Source: Ghiorsea sp.
GTDB lineage: Bacteria; Pseudomonadota; Zetaproteobacteria; Mariprofundales; Mariprofundaceae
Direction: 5' to 3'
Length of the DNA stretch: 12,374 bases
Assembly (NCBI GenBank): GCA_021772875.1
Contig: JAJFLD010000102.1
Location: forward strand, 1-12,374
Numbering within the stretch: the stretch's first letter is position 1; the number at the start of each line of letters is the position of its first letter. The notes under the pieces are model-generated. The model searched no databases, was not told the DNA's origin, and worked only from the letters and a program-made list of their open reading frames with translations. Positions 6,496-12,263 of this stretch are shown here, one piece after another. The position numbers were made by a program, and so were the translations under genes.

Positions 6496-7140
6496 TTATT
6501 TTGCTACAGCAGCCAAAGCTTTTTTCATCAAGTTATTCACTTCCATCGCCATGTCTAACATATCATTACGCCCGACCACAGATAACATCTGCATAGGATT
6601 AACAACAGCAATTTCTGTAGCACCTTTATCGTTGATACGCACCACCACATTACATGGTAACAATAGCCCTAAGTCAGGCTCTAAACCAATAGCATGCCCA
6701 GCAATTTTTGGATTACAAGCACCCAAAATCACATAAGGCGGTCTATCCATATCGATTTTTTTCTTCAATGTTTCAGCAACATCAATACGCGTCAAAATTC
6801 CAAAACCCACTTCTTTGAGTTCTGCTGTAATCGCATCTTCTGCCTCTTGCATATTACCATCAAATTCAGCCGTAAAACCATAATCATTGCTTGGCACCGA
6901 TGCACCTTTACCATATTTATCGCTTAAATAGGTAATGATGTCTTTGGATTCTTTTATCACCAAATCACCATCGACTAAAACCGGCACTGTACCACCAGAT
7001 AAAGATTTAACTGCTTCCAGATGACTGGCTTTGGGTAACATTTCACATGCCACGCCAAATGTGTCTAAAGCACGAATAACTGATTGAGAATAAGGGCAAT
7101 GTGCCATGTAGTATAATTTAAGTGTATTTTCTGTCATCAT
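6496..7140 (-). CDS. Glutaredoxin/GST-N-like domain fused to DUF302
   Basis: A 214-residue two-domain protein. Residues 6-78 form a thioredoxin-fold, glutaredoxin/GST-N-like domain: LKLYYMAHCPYS with CPYS at 15-18 (a monothiol active site), the cis-proline motif TVPVL (51-55), and KESKDIITYL at the expected glutathione-binding position. Residues about 90-200 form a DUF302 domain, with ACNPKIAGHAI (C142) and LLLPCNVVVR (C163), both conserved in that family. DUF302 has no settled function but is common in sulfur oxidisers. The fusion suggests that DUF302 works with glutathione or a persulfide of it. GGGAG lies 4 nt from the ATG at 7140 and 7 nt from the ATG at 7137, so the start could be either. 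It lies between two rhodanese genes. Confidence 0.9.
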   Translation of the reverse strand: MMTENTLKLYYMAHCPYSQSVIRALDTFGVACEMLPKASHLEAVKSLSGGTVPVLVDGDLVIKESKDIITYLSDKYGKGASVPSNDYGFTAEFDGNMQEAEDAITAELKEVGFGILTRIDVAETLKKKIDMDRPPYVILGACNPKIAGHAIGLEPDLGLLLPCNVVVRINDKGATEIAVVNPMQMLSVVGRNDMLDMAMEVNNLMKKALAAVAK

Positions 7141-7174
7141 CAATCTCCCATTTTTAGTATGTTAGCTTATAAGA

Positions 7175-7570
7175 CTATTTCTCAATGGCATAATTGGCAT
7201 CTCGCCAACCGCGCATACTTGCACGCATATTATGCACTTTATCATAACCTGCAGATGCCAAAATATTGGCTGCTTTTGTTGAACGCACACCCGATTCACA
7301 ATAAACATAAACATCTTCATCTTTAGGCACTTCTTGCAAACGATTGGCAAGTGTATCCACAGAAATATTCTTCGCTGTTGGCACGTGTCCTGAAGCGTAT
7401 TCACCGGCAGTACGCACATCCAATATCAACATTGGTTTTTCATGTTTTGTCAGCAATTGGTTCACTTGAGCAACACTTACTTCCACAATGTTTTTTGATG
7501 AAGTCCCTGAATCACAAGCAGTGATAGCTAGCCCTAGAGCAAGTAATAATCCATATTTCAATTGTTTCAT
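7175..7570 (-). CDS. Rhodanese-domain lipoprotein
   Basis: A 131-residue rhodanese with a lipoprotein signal peptide: K2, K5, a hydrophobic stretch LLLALGLA, then the lipobox ITAC with C19. The residue after the lipidated cysteine is Asp20, which in enterobacteria keeps lipoproteins in the inner membrane, so an inner-membrane periplasmic-face location is likely. The rhodanese domain (about 30-128) has LILDVRTAGEYASGHVPTAK and the active-site loop CESGVRS with catalytic C91; GY..V.NM and GW follow. GGAG lies 8 nt before the ATG. It follows the membrane-anchored rhodanese by 11 nt. It could transfer or scavenge sulfane sulfur outside the cytoplasm; the acceptor is unknown. Confidence 0.92.
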   Translation of the reverse strand: MKQLKYGLLLALGLAITACDSGTSSKNIVEVSVAQVNQLLTKHEKPMLILDVRTAGEYASGHVPTAKNISVDTLANRLQEVPKDEDVYVYCESGVRSTKAANILASAGYDKVHNMRASMRGWRDANYAIEK

Positions 7571-7581
7571 GTGTCTTTCTC

Positions 7582-7977
7582 CTATGATTTGGTGGGTAAA
7601 TTTGCAGCTTTATAACTGCTCATACCACCAGAAAAGTTATAAACTTCCTTGTAACCTGCTTGCCCAAAGGTGCTTGCTGCCGTCAGTGAACGTATGCCCG
7701 ATGCACAAATGCATACCACAGCTTTATCCTTAGGCACTTCTGACAAACGCTGCTTCACTTCATGCAATGGTATATGCACCGCTTCCGCTGCTCTACCACT
7801 TTGCCACTCACCAAGCGTGCGCACATCCACCAGTGTATATGCTTTTAATGTTTGAAAGTCTTGCGCCGTCATGCTTTTTACACCTGCCAGTTTTGGTTTG
7901 ACCAACTTACCCCAGAAAAACCACATCAACATGACAAGGATGAGTATTGTTATCATATTTTCTTGTACCCAAATCAT
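7582..7977 (-). CDS. Membrane-anchored rhodanese
   Basis: A 131-residue protein with one N-terminal transmembrane helix (about 8-22, ITILILVMLMWFFWG) followed by a lysine-rich segment (K24, K27, K29, K34). By the positive-inside rule this places the rhodanese domain on the cytoplasmic side. The domain (about 37-128) has TLVDVRTLGEWQSGRAAEAV and the active-site loop CASGIRS with catalytic C91, plus an extra C89. It ends with NFSGGMSSYKAANLP. It follows the DUF2892 gene by 12 nt. E. coli YgaP joins a rhodanese and a DUF2892 membrane domain in one chain; here the two parts are separate neighbouring genes. The ribosome binding site is weak (AGAGG about 10 nt upstream). Confidence 0.9.
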   Translation of the reverse strand: MIWVQENMITILILVMLMWFFWGKLVKPKLAGVKSMTAQDFQTLKAYTLVDVRTLGEWQSGRAAEAVHIPLHEVKQRLSEVPKDKAVVCICASGIRSLTAASTFGQAGYKEVYNFSGGMSSYKAANLPTKS

Positions 7978-7989
7978 AGCTGACCGCCT

Positions 7990-8220
7990 CTAACAGCTTT
8001 TACAAGCTGAAGCTTCCGTTTTTAGACCCATTTTTTTGAGTATGGAAGCCATCAAACACCATTGCGAAAAACCCGATTGAAATAGATTTACGCCCACAAA
8101 CAAAGTGAACCAAAGCCATGTTGGCTCGCTGAGCACCACACCATTATAAATGGAGGCAAGCCCCACCGACAACATAATGAAAAAACCTGCTACGATATGA
8201 ATAATACGTTCTACTGTCAT
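7990..8220 (-). CDS. DUF2892 (YgaP transmembrane-type) membrane protein
   Basis: A 76-residue inner-membrane protein with two hydrophobic helices (about 5-22 and 33-52), in the pattern of DUF2892: M.VERI..I.AG at the start, GVNLFQSGFSQWC after helix 2, and KKMGLK near the end. It closes with CKSC, a C-terminal CxxC that could bind metal or form a disulfide or persulfide. I prefer the ATG at 8220, because AGGAG lies 9 nt upstream; an in-frame ATG at 8226 is only 3 nt from it. In YgaP the same domain makes the membrane dimer, so this protein may partner the membrane-anchored rhodanese encoded 12 nt downstream. That partnership is inference. Confidence 0.88.
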   Translation of the reverse strand: MTVERIIHIVAGFFIMLSVGLASIYNGVVLSEPTWLWFTLFVGVNLFQSGFSQWCLMASILKKMGLKTEASACKSC

Positions 8221-8244
8221 CTGCATATACTCCTTATTTAATGT

Positions 8245-8272
8245 ATTATAATGTGCTTAATTATAAGCCAAA
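8245..8272 (-). promoter_or_regulatory. Candidate promoter of the DUF2892-rhodanese operon
   Basis: In the 62-nt gap between arsR and the DUF2892 gene, the minus strand has TATAAT (8250-8245), and TTGGCT (8271-8266) or TTTGGC (8272-8267) as a -35, with a spacer of 15 or 16 nt. ATTATAA occurs twice on the plus strand (8245-8251 and 8260-8266), 15 nt apart, so one copy covers the -10 and the other the -35 edge. This would let the repressor gene and its target operon be transcribed separately. The call rests on motif reading only. Confidence 0.45.
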
Positions 8273-8282
8273 AAAATATTTT

Positions 8283-8597
8283 TTATTCGCACACTTCAGG
8301 GCAATAAATACCTTGCAGTGCTGTCAAAAGATGTTCAAATTCTGGGTTTGCAATGCGATAATAAACCTGCTGCCCTCTTTTTTCTGAGTTTAATACACCC
8401 ATCAATCTCATCTTGGATAAATGTTGTGATAAATTCGATTGTGAGGTGCCCGTACGTTCAATCAAATCATGCACGCACAAAGGGCCATCCATCAAATGGC
8501 ACAACACCGAAAGACGTACTTCATGTGCAATAGCCTTCAAACCTTCACTGGCCAAGGCAATTTTCTCTGGAGGGATAGCGTTCATGTGGCAAAGCAT
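8283..8597 (-). CDS. ArsR-family repressor, probable persulfide/sulfide sensor (BigR/SqrR/YgaV type)
   Basis: A 104-residue winged-helix repressor of the ArsR/SmtB family: AHEVRLSVLCHL (24-35), the recognition helix TSQSNLSQHLSKMR (51-64) and the wing KRGQQVYYRIA (73-83). Cysteines are at 3, 33, 41, 99 and 103. C33 in VLCHL and C99 in GIYCPE are 66 residues apart. The persulfide-sensing pairs of BigR (42/108), SqrR (41/107) and HlyU (38/104) have the same spacing, in matching positions. The metal-binding ELCVCDL motif of classical ArsR is absent (PLCVHDL here). It lies immediately upstream of the sulfur operon on the same strand and probably controls it. The ATG at 8597 has no clear Shine-Dalgarno sequence; the ATG at 8585 is an alternative and keeps both cysteines. 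Confidence 0.92.
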   Translation of the reverse strand: MLCHMNAIPPEKIALASEGLKAIAHEVRLSVLCHLMDGPLCVHDLIERTGTSQSNLSQHLSKMRLMGVLNSEKRGQQVYYRIANPEFEHLLTALQGIYCPEVCE

Positions 8598-8602
8598 AAG
8601 TA

Positions 8603-8639
8603 TAAATTATTATATTAGCAATAGATAATTTAATGCCAA
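8603..8639 (-). promoter_or_regulatory. arsR promoter with an inverted-repeat operator candidate
   Basis: On the minus strand, TTGGCA (8639-8634) and TAATAT (8617-8612) with a 16-nt spacer make a plausible promoter. A perfect 8-bp inverted repeat, TAAATTAT (8603-8610) and ATAATTTA (8625-8632), has its arms 22 bp apart centre to centre, about two helical turns. It covers the region from next to the -35 to just past the -10. This is a good candidate operator for autoregulation by the ArsR protein. The predicted leader is very short (about 7 nt to the ATG at 8597, about 19 nt to the ATG at 8585). Confidence 0.5.
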
Positions 8640-8649
8640 ACATACAATC

Positions 8650-8681
8650 GGTAGAAGTAGCCCTCATGCACCACTCCTACC
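8650..8681. repeat. Imperfect inverted repeat between arsR promoter and pseudogene
   Basis: GGTAGAAGT (8650-8658) and ACTCCTACC (8673-8681) can pair in 8 of 9 positions with a 14-nt loop. It lies between the end of the AhpD-like pseudogene and the arsR promoter, both on the minus strand. No T-run follows on either strand, so it is not a typical intrinsic terminator. It may still end transcription coming from the pseudogene or serve as a protein-binding site. Confidence 0.35.
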
Positions 8682-8690
8682 CAGTTTATA

Positions 8691-9230
8691 TTATACCAAC
8701 GATAACAACTCAGCGTTTATCTCGGTATTGGTAAGATGATTGATGTAATTTGAAAGCGTTTTAATCGATACAATAATCATCACTTCAAATATTTGTTGCT
8801 TCGTAAAACCTGCGCTTAAAAATGCTTCAATCTTATGCTCAGATAAGCGCCCTCTATCTTTCACCACAGCTTTCACAAAGCTTACAAGCGCTGCATCTTG
8901 ACTACATTCAATCACACCATTTTCATTTAAAGCATCCAAGGTTTGTTGTTTTGTTTGTTTCATTTTCCCAATCGCACGATGCGCAACCACACAAAAATCA
9001 CAACCATTCTCAACACTCACGGCCAATAAAGCCACTTGTTGCTATGCAGGCGTGAATGATGTTTTCGCAATAATCTCGTTCAACGACAAATAAGCCTCAA
9101 TGGTGGTTGGTGCCTCAGCCATATAACCAAACATATTCGGTACAAAACCAAACCCTTGTTGAATCTTTCCTAACATCTCTTTTGCTTCTGCTGGCGCATT
9201 CTCTATGGTATAAAAGTTATAATCAGTCAT
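8691..9230 (-). pseudogene. AhpD/carboxymuconolactone decarboxylase-like gene with in-frame TAG
   Basis: The reading frame from the ATG at 9230 (AAGGA 7 nt upstream) runs MTDYNFYTIENAPAEAKEML and on to TSFTPA, then meets TAG at 9044-9042. After it, the same frame continues QQVALLAVSVENGCDFCVVAH to a stop at 8691. Without the TAG the product would be 179 residues, the usual size for AhpD-like proteins, with the redox motif CDFC followed by VVAH. Relatives have Glu or Gln at the TAG position, so one change (GAG or CAG to TAG) explains it. Alone, the 62-residue front part lacks the active site. A GTG at 9035 could start the rear part, but no ribosome binding site is clear. Such proteins are peroxidase- or decarboxylase-like. 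Its divergent regulator gene is also broken. A sequencing error is possible. Confidence 0.82.
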
Positions 9231-9284
9231 TTTGACTTCCTTTTTGTAATTAAGATTTCCACAACTTCTTGCAGAACCCGAACA

Positions 9285-10212
9285 ATGACTGCTACAATCC
9301 ATACTATGAATGACATTAAAGGCATAAAACATACTAAATCGTCCGAATTTGATGCATTGTCTGATATGCTTCAATTGTTAAAGATGGATGTTGATATTTA
9401 CCACAATGCAAAAGTGTGTGGTGATTGGCGCATTGATGAGCATAAGCTCGGCGCAACATGTTTTCACATCGTGACACTCGGTGATTGCGTGATGTATATC
9501 CCAAATGAAGAAGCCATTGCTTTAAAACATGGTGATTTTCCCACGCGAGCTTACACACCATATTCTACCCATCAAACCCATGGAAGGAGAGCAAAAGCAT
9601 TTATCATATGTAGAGGCTCAGGCTATACAAGGCACAGGACTTCTTTGTGGTGAGGTGATCTTCCATCATCAAGGCAGCAACTCGTTATTGGATCAGTTTC
9701 CGCCATTTTTTGTTATTGAAAAAGAAGCCAACAATCAATGGTTAAACGCAATTTTAGATTTAATTGTGGTGGAGAATCAATTGAGTCAACCCGCCTCAAA
9801 ATCCATTATCAATCATTTATCCGAATTGCTGTTTACTTACGCAATCCGTCAATATCTTGAAGACAACCCCGACAATTCAGGCATGTTAAGAGTCTATAAC
9901 GACCCCAAACTGATGAAAGCCATTCAATGCATTCATGAAAACCCACACATCCATTGGACACTTATGAATCTATCGAAAGAAGCAGGTTTATCACGCACAC
10001 TGTTTGCCGAAAGATTTAAATCCGTGAGTGGCTGGACACCTGGTCAGTATCTACTCTGGTGGCGTATGCAGATTGCGTGGTCGTTATTAAATCAAGGTGA
10101 GCTCGTATCAAGAGTGGCTGAAAAAGTTGGTTATCAATCTGACGCTTCATTTTCACGCGCATTTAGCAAAACATTTGCAATCAGCGCAGGTAAAGTCCGT
10201 CGTAAAGCTTAA
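9285..10212 (+). pseudogene. AraC-family regulator gene with a frameshift in the cupin domain
   Basis: Two overlapping frames make one AraC-type regulator. The first frame (from the ATG at 9285, or 9306) encodes FDALSDMLQLLKMDVDIYHN and continues to ALKHGDF. After the GGTGAT at about 9531, the coding sense moves to another frame, VIFPRELTHHILP, and runs to the stop at 10212. Together they give an N-terminal cupin domain and a C-terminal AraC DNA-binding domain with two helix-turn-helix motifs (LMNLSKEAGLSRTLFAERFK; VAEKVGYQSDASFSRAFSK). The break is consistent with loss of 8 nt between two GGTGAT repeats (inferred ancestor: GGTGAT-NN-GGTGAT). An ATG at 9529 could still express the DNA-binding half with part of the cupin domain. 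It is divergent from the AhpD-like gene, its probable target. Confidence 0.82.
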
Positions 10213-10290
10213 TCATCTGTTAGCCATAGCAACATTGGTGACGACGAACTGCCTACATCATCACTCGCGGTGAAAGCAGTGCATGTGCAA

Positions 10291-10314
10291 AACAAGATTT
10301 GTTGCCGTTTTTTT
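10291..10314 (+). terminator. Weak possible terminator after the AraC pseudogene
   Basis: AACAA GAT TTGTT (10291-10303) can form a 5-bp stem with a 3-nt loop, followed by GCCG and seven T residues (10308-10314). The stem is short and AT-rich, so it is weak. The rest of the 107-nt gap (10213-10319) shows no gene or other clear signal. Confidence 0.25.
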
Positions 10315-10319
10315 CAAAC

Positions 10320-10886
10320 CTAAAGAATCTCAATATTTGTGGCCGATTCCAGAAGTTTATTCAGGCCGCGCTCAAGTGTATCAAATTCGGACTGGCCTCC
10401 ATCAAGCATGCGCTGCAACATAAATCCATAACAAAAAATCACCACAGATTCGGCGTGCTCTGCTCCGACGATATCGCGGATGGCTTCGAAGATCGTTGTG
10501 TTGGACCCAGCCATTGCGGGATCCTGCCGTGCCTGCTCGTCACTAAAGTGTCGTAGATAATCGGTGACAAGTAAGATTTCACCCTTGAAATAAGGGTCGA
10601 GCTTGCGAACCCCGCTCACGATTGCGGAAACCAATGCTTCGGTAGAGGGATTGTTTGATGATGGGCGTATAAACTGTGTCGCATATTGCTTGGTTACAAT
10701 CTCGCCTGCGGCCATGAATAAAGCCGCTTTACTGGGAAAATAATGATACAGAGCGCTCTTGGATAGCCCCAACTCCGCTGCCAATTCGCGCATACCAACG
10801 CCGCTATAACCCTTTCTTATAAAGACTTCGACAGCCTTGCTGGCTATCTCATTTGACTGCATCTCCCGGTCAATAATCTTTGGCAT
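10320..10886 (-). CDS. TetR-family repressor
   Basis: A 188-residue TetR-type regulator. The N-terminal domain starts MPKIIDREMQ and carries the helix-turn-helix MRELAAELGLSKSALYHYFP (32-51), typical of the family. The C-terminal ligand domain (about 60-185) has no residues that name its ligand; cysteine is present at C152. I use the ATG at 10886, since AGAGGGG ends 6 nt before it; the ATG at 10892 directly touches that sequence. It is divergent from the NmrA-like/DoxX-like gene pair, and a palindrome lies in the shared promoter region, so it very probably represses that pair and itself. Its codon and base use looks richer in G+C than the sulfur operon. Confidence 0.92.
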   Translation of the reverse strand: MPKIIDREMQSNEIASKAVEVFIRKGYSGVGMRELAAELGLSKSALYHYFPSKAALFMAAGEIVTKQYATQFIRPSSNNPSTEALVSAIVSGVRKLDPYFKGEILLVTDYLRHFSDEQARQDPAMAGSNTTIFEAIRDIVGAEHAESVVIFCYGFMLQRMLDGGQSEFDTLERGLNKLLESATNIEIL

Positions 10887-10934
10887 TCTCATCCCCTCTG
10901 CCTGCTCTCATATGCTTTGGGCAAGCATAGGTTG

Positions 10935-10978
10935 TTGACATAATATATCCATCCGCTTTAATTAGTCCAATCGGACTA
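10935..10978. promoter_or_regulatory. Overlapping divergent promoters with a TetR operator candidate
   Basis: Rightward promoter: TTGACA (10935-10940), 16-nt spacer, TTTAAT (10957-10962). Leftward promoter on the minus strand: TTGGAC (10970-10965), 17-nt spacer, TATATT (10947-10942). The perfect palindrome TAGTCC-AATC-GGACTA (10963-10978) starts right after the rightward -10 and covers the leftward -35. One repressor bound there would block both promoters. The 16-bp size and 6-4-6 form are usual for TetR-family operators. Bases are read directly; the regulatory role is inferred. Confidence 0.65.
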
Positions 10979-10991
10979 TAAAGGAGTCGCT

Positions 10992-11843
10992 ATGAAACGT
11001 GTATTAGTGATTGGTGCAACTGGATACTTGGGTCGTCATGTTGTTAGCGAATTAAAGCGGCAAGGCCATTGGGTGCGTGCACTTTCTCGGCATACAGATT
11101 CTTTCTCCAATAATCCCTTCGCACCAGACGAAGTTTTTACGGGTGAGATTACCCAACCAGAGACACTGCATGGATTAATGGATGATGTGGATTATGTCTT
11201 TTCATCTTTGGGTATTACTCGGCAGCGCGATAAACTCGGATTTTGGGATGTCGATTATCAAGGTAACAAAACTGTACTGGAAATGGCAATGGCTGCCAGG
11301 ATAAAGAAATTCGTTATGATTTCAGTGGTGAGGCCAGAGCTGGCACAACATTTAGATATCGTCGGCGCCCGTGAGGCGTTTGTTGATAAGCTTCGTGCAT
11401 CAGGTCTCGAATATACGATTGTACGCGCCACTGGTTTTTTCTCAGACATGATGGAATTTCTCACCATGGCGAAATCTGGCCGAGTCTTTCTTTTCGGATC
11501 AGGTCAGCATCGGATGAACCCGATTGATGGTGGTGATTTGGCTCGTGTCTGCGTTGACGCTTTTGATCGCCAGGAAAATGAAATTGAAGTTGGTGGTCCA
11601 GATGTATTGAGTTATAACGAAATTGCAGAACTGGCTTTTTCCGCTCTAAACCTAAAGCCGAATATCATACATCTTCCCAATTGGGTCACATCGGCTGCTA
11701 TCGCTTTGTTATATCCGTTTAATCGCAAGACTTATACTATCATAAAGTTTTTTGCGACCCTTACACAGCACGACATTGTCGCACCACCAGTCCAAGGGAA
11801 GCATTTGATTGAAGCCTACCAAACCGCAGGGAGGACATTATGA
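10992..11843 (+). CDS. NmrA-like atypical SDR, NAD(P)-binding protein
   Basis: A 283-residue protein with an N-terminal Rossmann fold, VLVIGATGYLGRHV (4-17), containing the GxxGxxG nucleotide-binding motif, and with R32 suited to NADP(H). It belongs to the atypical/extended short-chain dehydrogenases (NmrA or NADH:ubiquinone-subunit-like). The usual YxxxK catalytic pair is not seen: SVVRPE follows strand 5. Further blocks are VRATGFFSDM (144-153) and the FGSGQHRMNPIDGGDLAR region (168-185). AAGGAG lies 5 nt before the ATG. It overlaps the DoxX-like gene by 4 nt (ATGA at 11840-11843). The pair is likely induced when the TetR protein releases the operator, perhaps by an electrophile or quinone-like compound; the inducer is a guess. 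Confidence 0.88.
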   Translation: MKRVLVIGATGYLGRHVVSELKRQGHWVRALSRHTDSFSNNPFAPDEVFTGEITQPETLHGLMDDVDYVFSSLGITRQRDKLGFWDVDYQGNKTVLEMAMAARIKKFVMISVVRPELAQHLDIVGAREAFVDKLRASGLEYTIVRATGFFSDMMEFLTMAKSGRVFLFGSGQHRMNPIDGGDLARVCVDAFDRQENEIEVGGPDVLSYNEIAELAFSALNLKPNIIHLPNWVTSAAIALLYPFNRKTYTIIKFFATLTQHDIVAPPVQGKHLIEAYQTAGRTL

Positions 11844-12220
11844 ATCGCATAACATTATCCCTTCAGCGTTTGATTGGCGTTCTTTTCCTGATTGCTGGCA
11901 TCGGCAAATTCAGCACTGCGATAGAAGACCCTTACCTTGTGCTAGAGCAGGCCAGAATATCCAACCTGCATACCTGGCTTGCACCGTTATCGGCATTCGC
12001 TGTGGTTCAGGAAAAGTGGCTTATCCCACTTATCGGCACAACAATGATTTTAACTGGCATTGCACTACTCGCCAATCGCGGCCCAGTACGTCTTTCTATC
12101 ATTATCTTGATCTGTATGGTTATATTATTTGTTATGATGTTGTGGCGTGCGTATCCGCAAATATTCATAATCGATGGGCTAATCATCACCGCTCTATTCT
12201 ACCTTCTGCGCAAACGTTAA
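11840..12220 (+). CDS. DoxX-like four-helix membrane protein
   Basis: A 126-residue inner-membrane protein with four predicted helices (about 5-22, 60-79, 83-101, 107-122). The first helix has the pattern LIGVLFLIAGIGKF, typical of the DoxX/DoxX-like family, whose members often occur beside oxidoreductases or stress genes. It is translationally coupled to the NmrA-like gene (ATGA overlap; GGGAGG in the end of the upstream gene). No cysteines or cofactor sites are evident in the helices. It may act with the NmrA-like protein in membrane redox defence; the sequence gives no direct evidence for that. Confidence 0.85.
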   Translation: MNRITLSLQRLIGVLFLIAGIGKFSTAIEDPYLVLEQARISNLHTWLAPLSAFAVVQEKWLIPLIGTTMILTGIALLANRGPVRLSIIILICMVILFVMMLWRAYPQIFIIDGLIITALFYLLRKR

Positions 12221-12234
12221 AAGCTAAGTTTGTG

Positions 12235-12263
12235 CAAATCAACGGGCATACGCCATTGATTTG
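12235..12263. repeat. Inverted repeat downstream of the DoxX-like gene
   Basis: A perfect 8-bp inverted repeat, CAAATCAA (12235-12242) and TTGATTTG (12256-12263), with a 13-nt loop, just after the DoxX-like stop. GTGC before it and GCAC after it could extend the stem with a bulge. No T-run follows, so it is at best an atypical terminator. The rest of the right end (12264-12374) is AT-rich and shows a short palindrome CTCAT-G-ATGAG (12297-12307), but no gene. Confidence 0.4.

Noticed and set aside
7994..8009. Hairpin CAGCTT-TTAC-AAGCTG as an internal terminator
   Set aside because: It lies inside the end of the DUF2892 coding region with no T-run and no break in the operon; probably a chance consequence of the coding sequence.
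8270..8286. A-run/T-run palindrome at the end of arsR as terminator
   Set aside because: Pure A/T pairing with no G+C stem, and it overlaps the -35 region of the next promoter.
8283..8597. Arsenic- or metal-responsive ArsR
   Set aside because: The ELCVCDL metal motif is absent, no arsenic genes (arsB, arsC) are nearby, and the Cys spacing fits persulfide sensors.
9042..9044. Programmed recoding of the TAG (read-through or pyrrolysine)
   Set aside because: No recoding machinery or structured element is seen, the regulator beside it is also broken, and a simple nonsense mutation is enough to explain it. Kept only as an alternative.
9529..10212. A separate complete short AraC gene
   Set aside because: Its start falls in the middle of the cupin domain, and the missing front half is encoded just upstream in another frame.
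12235..12263. Integron attC site
   Set aside because: No GTTRRRY core or matching partner site is present, and no second copy lies elsewhere in the window.
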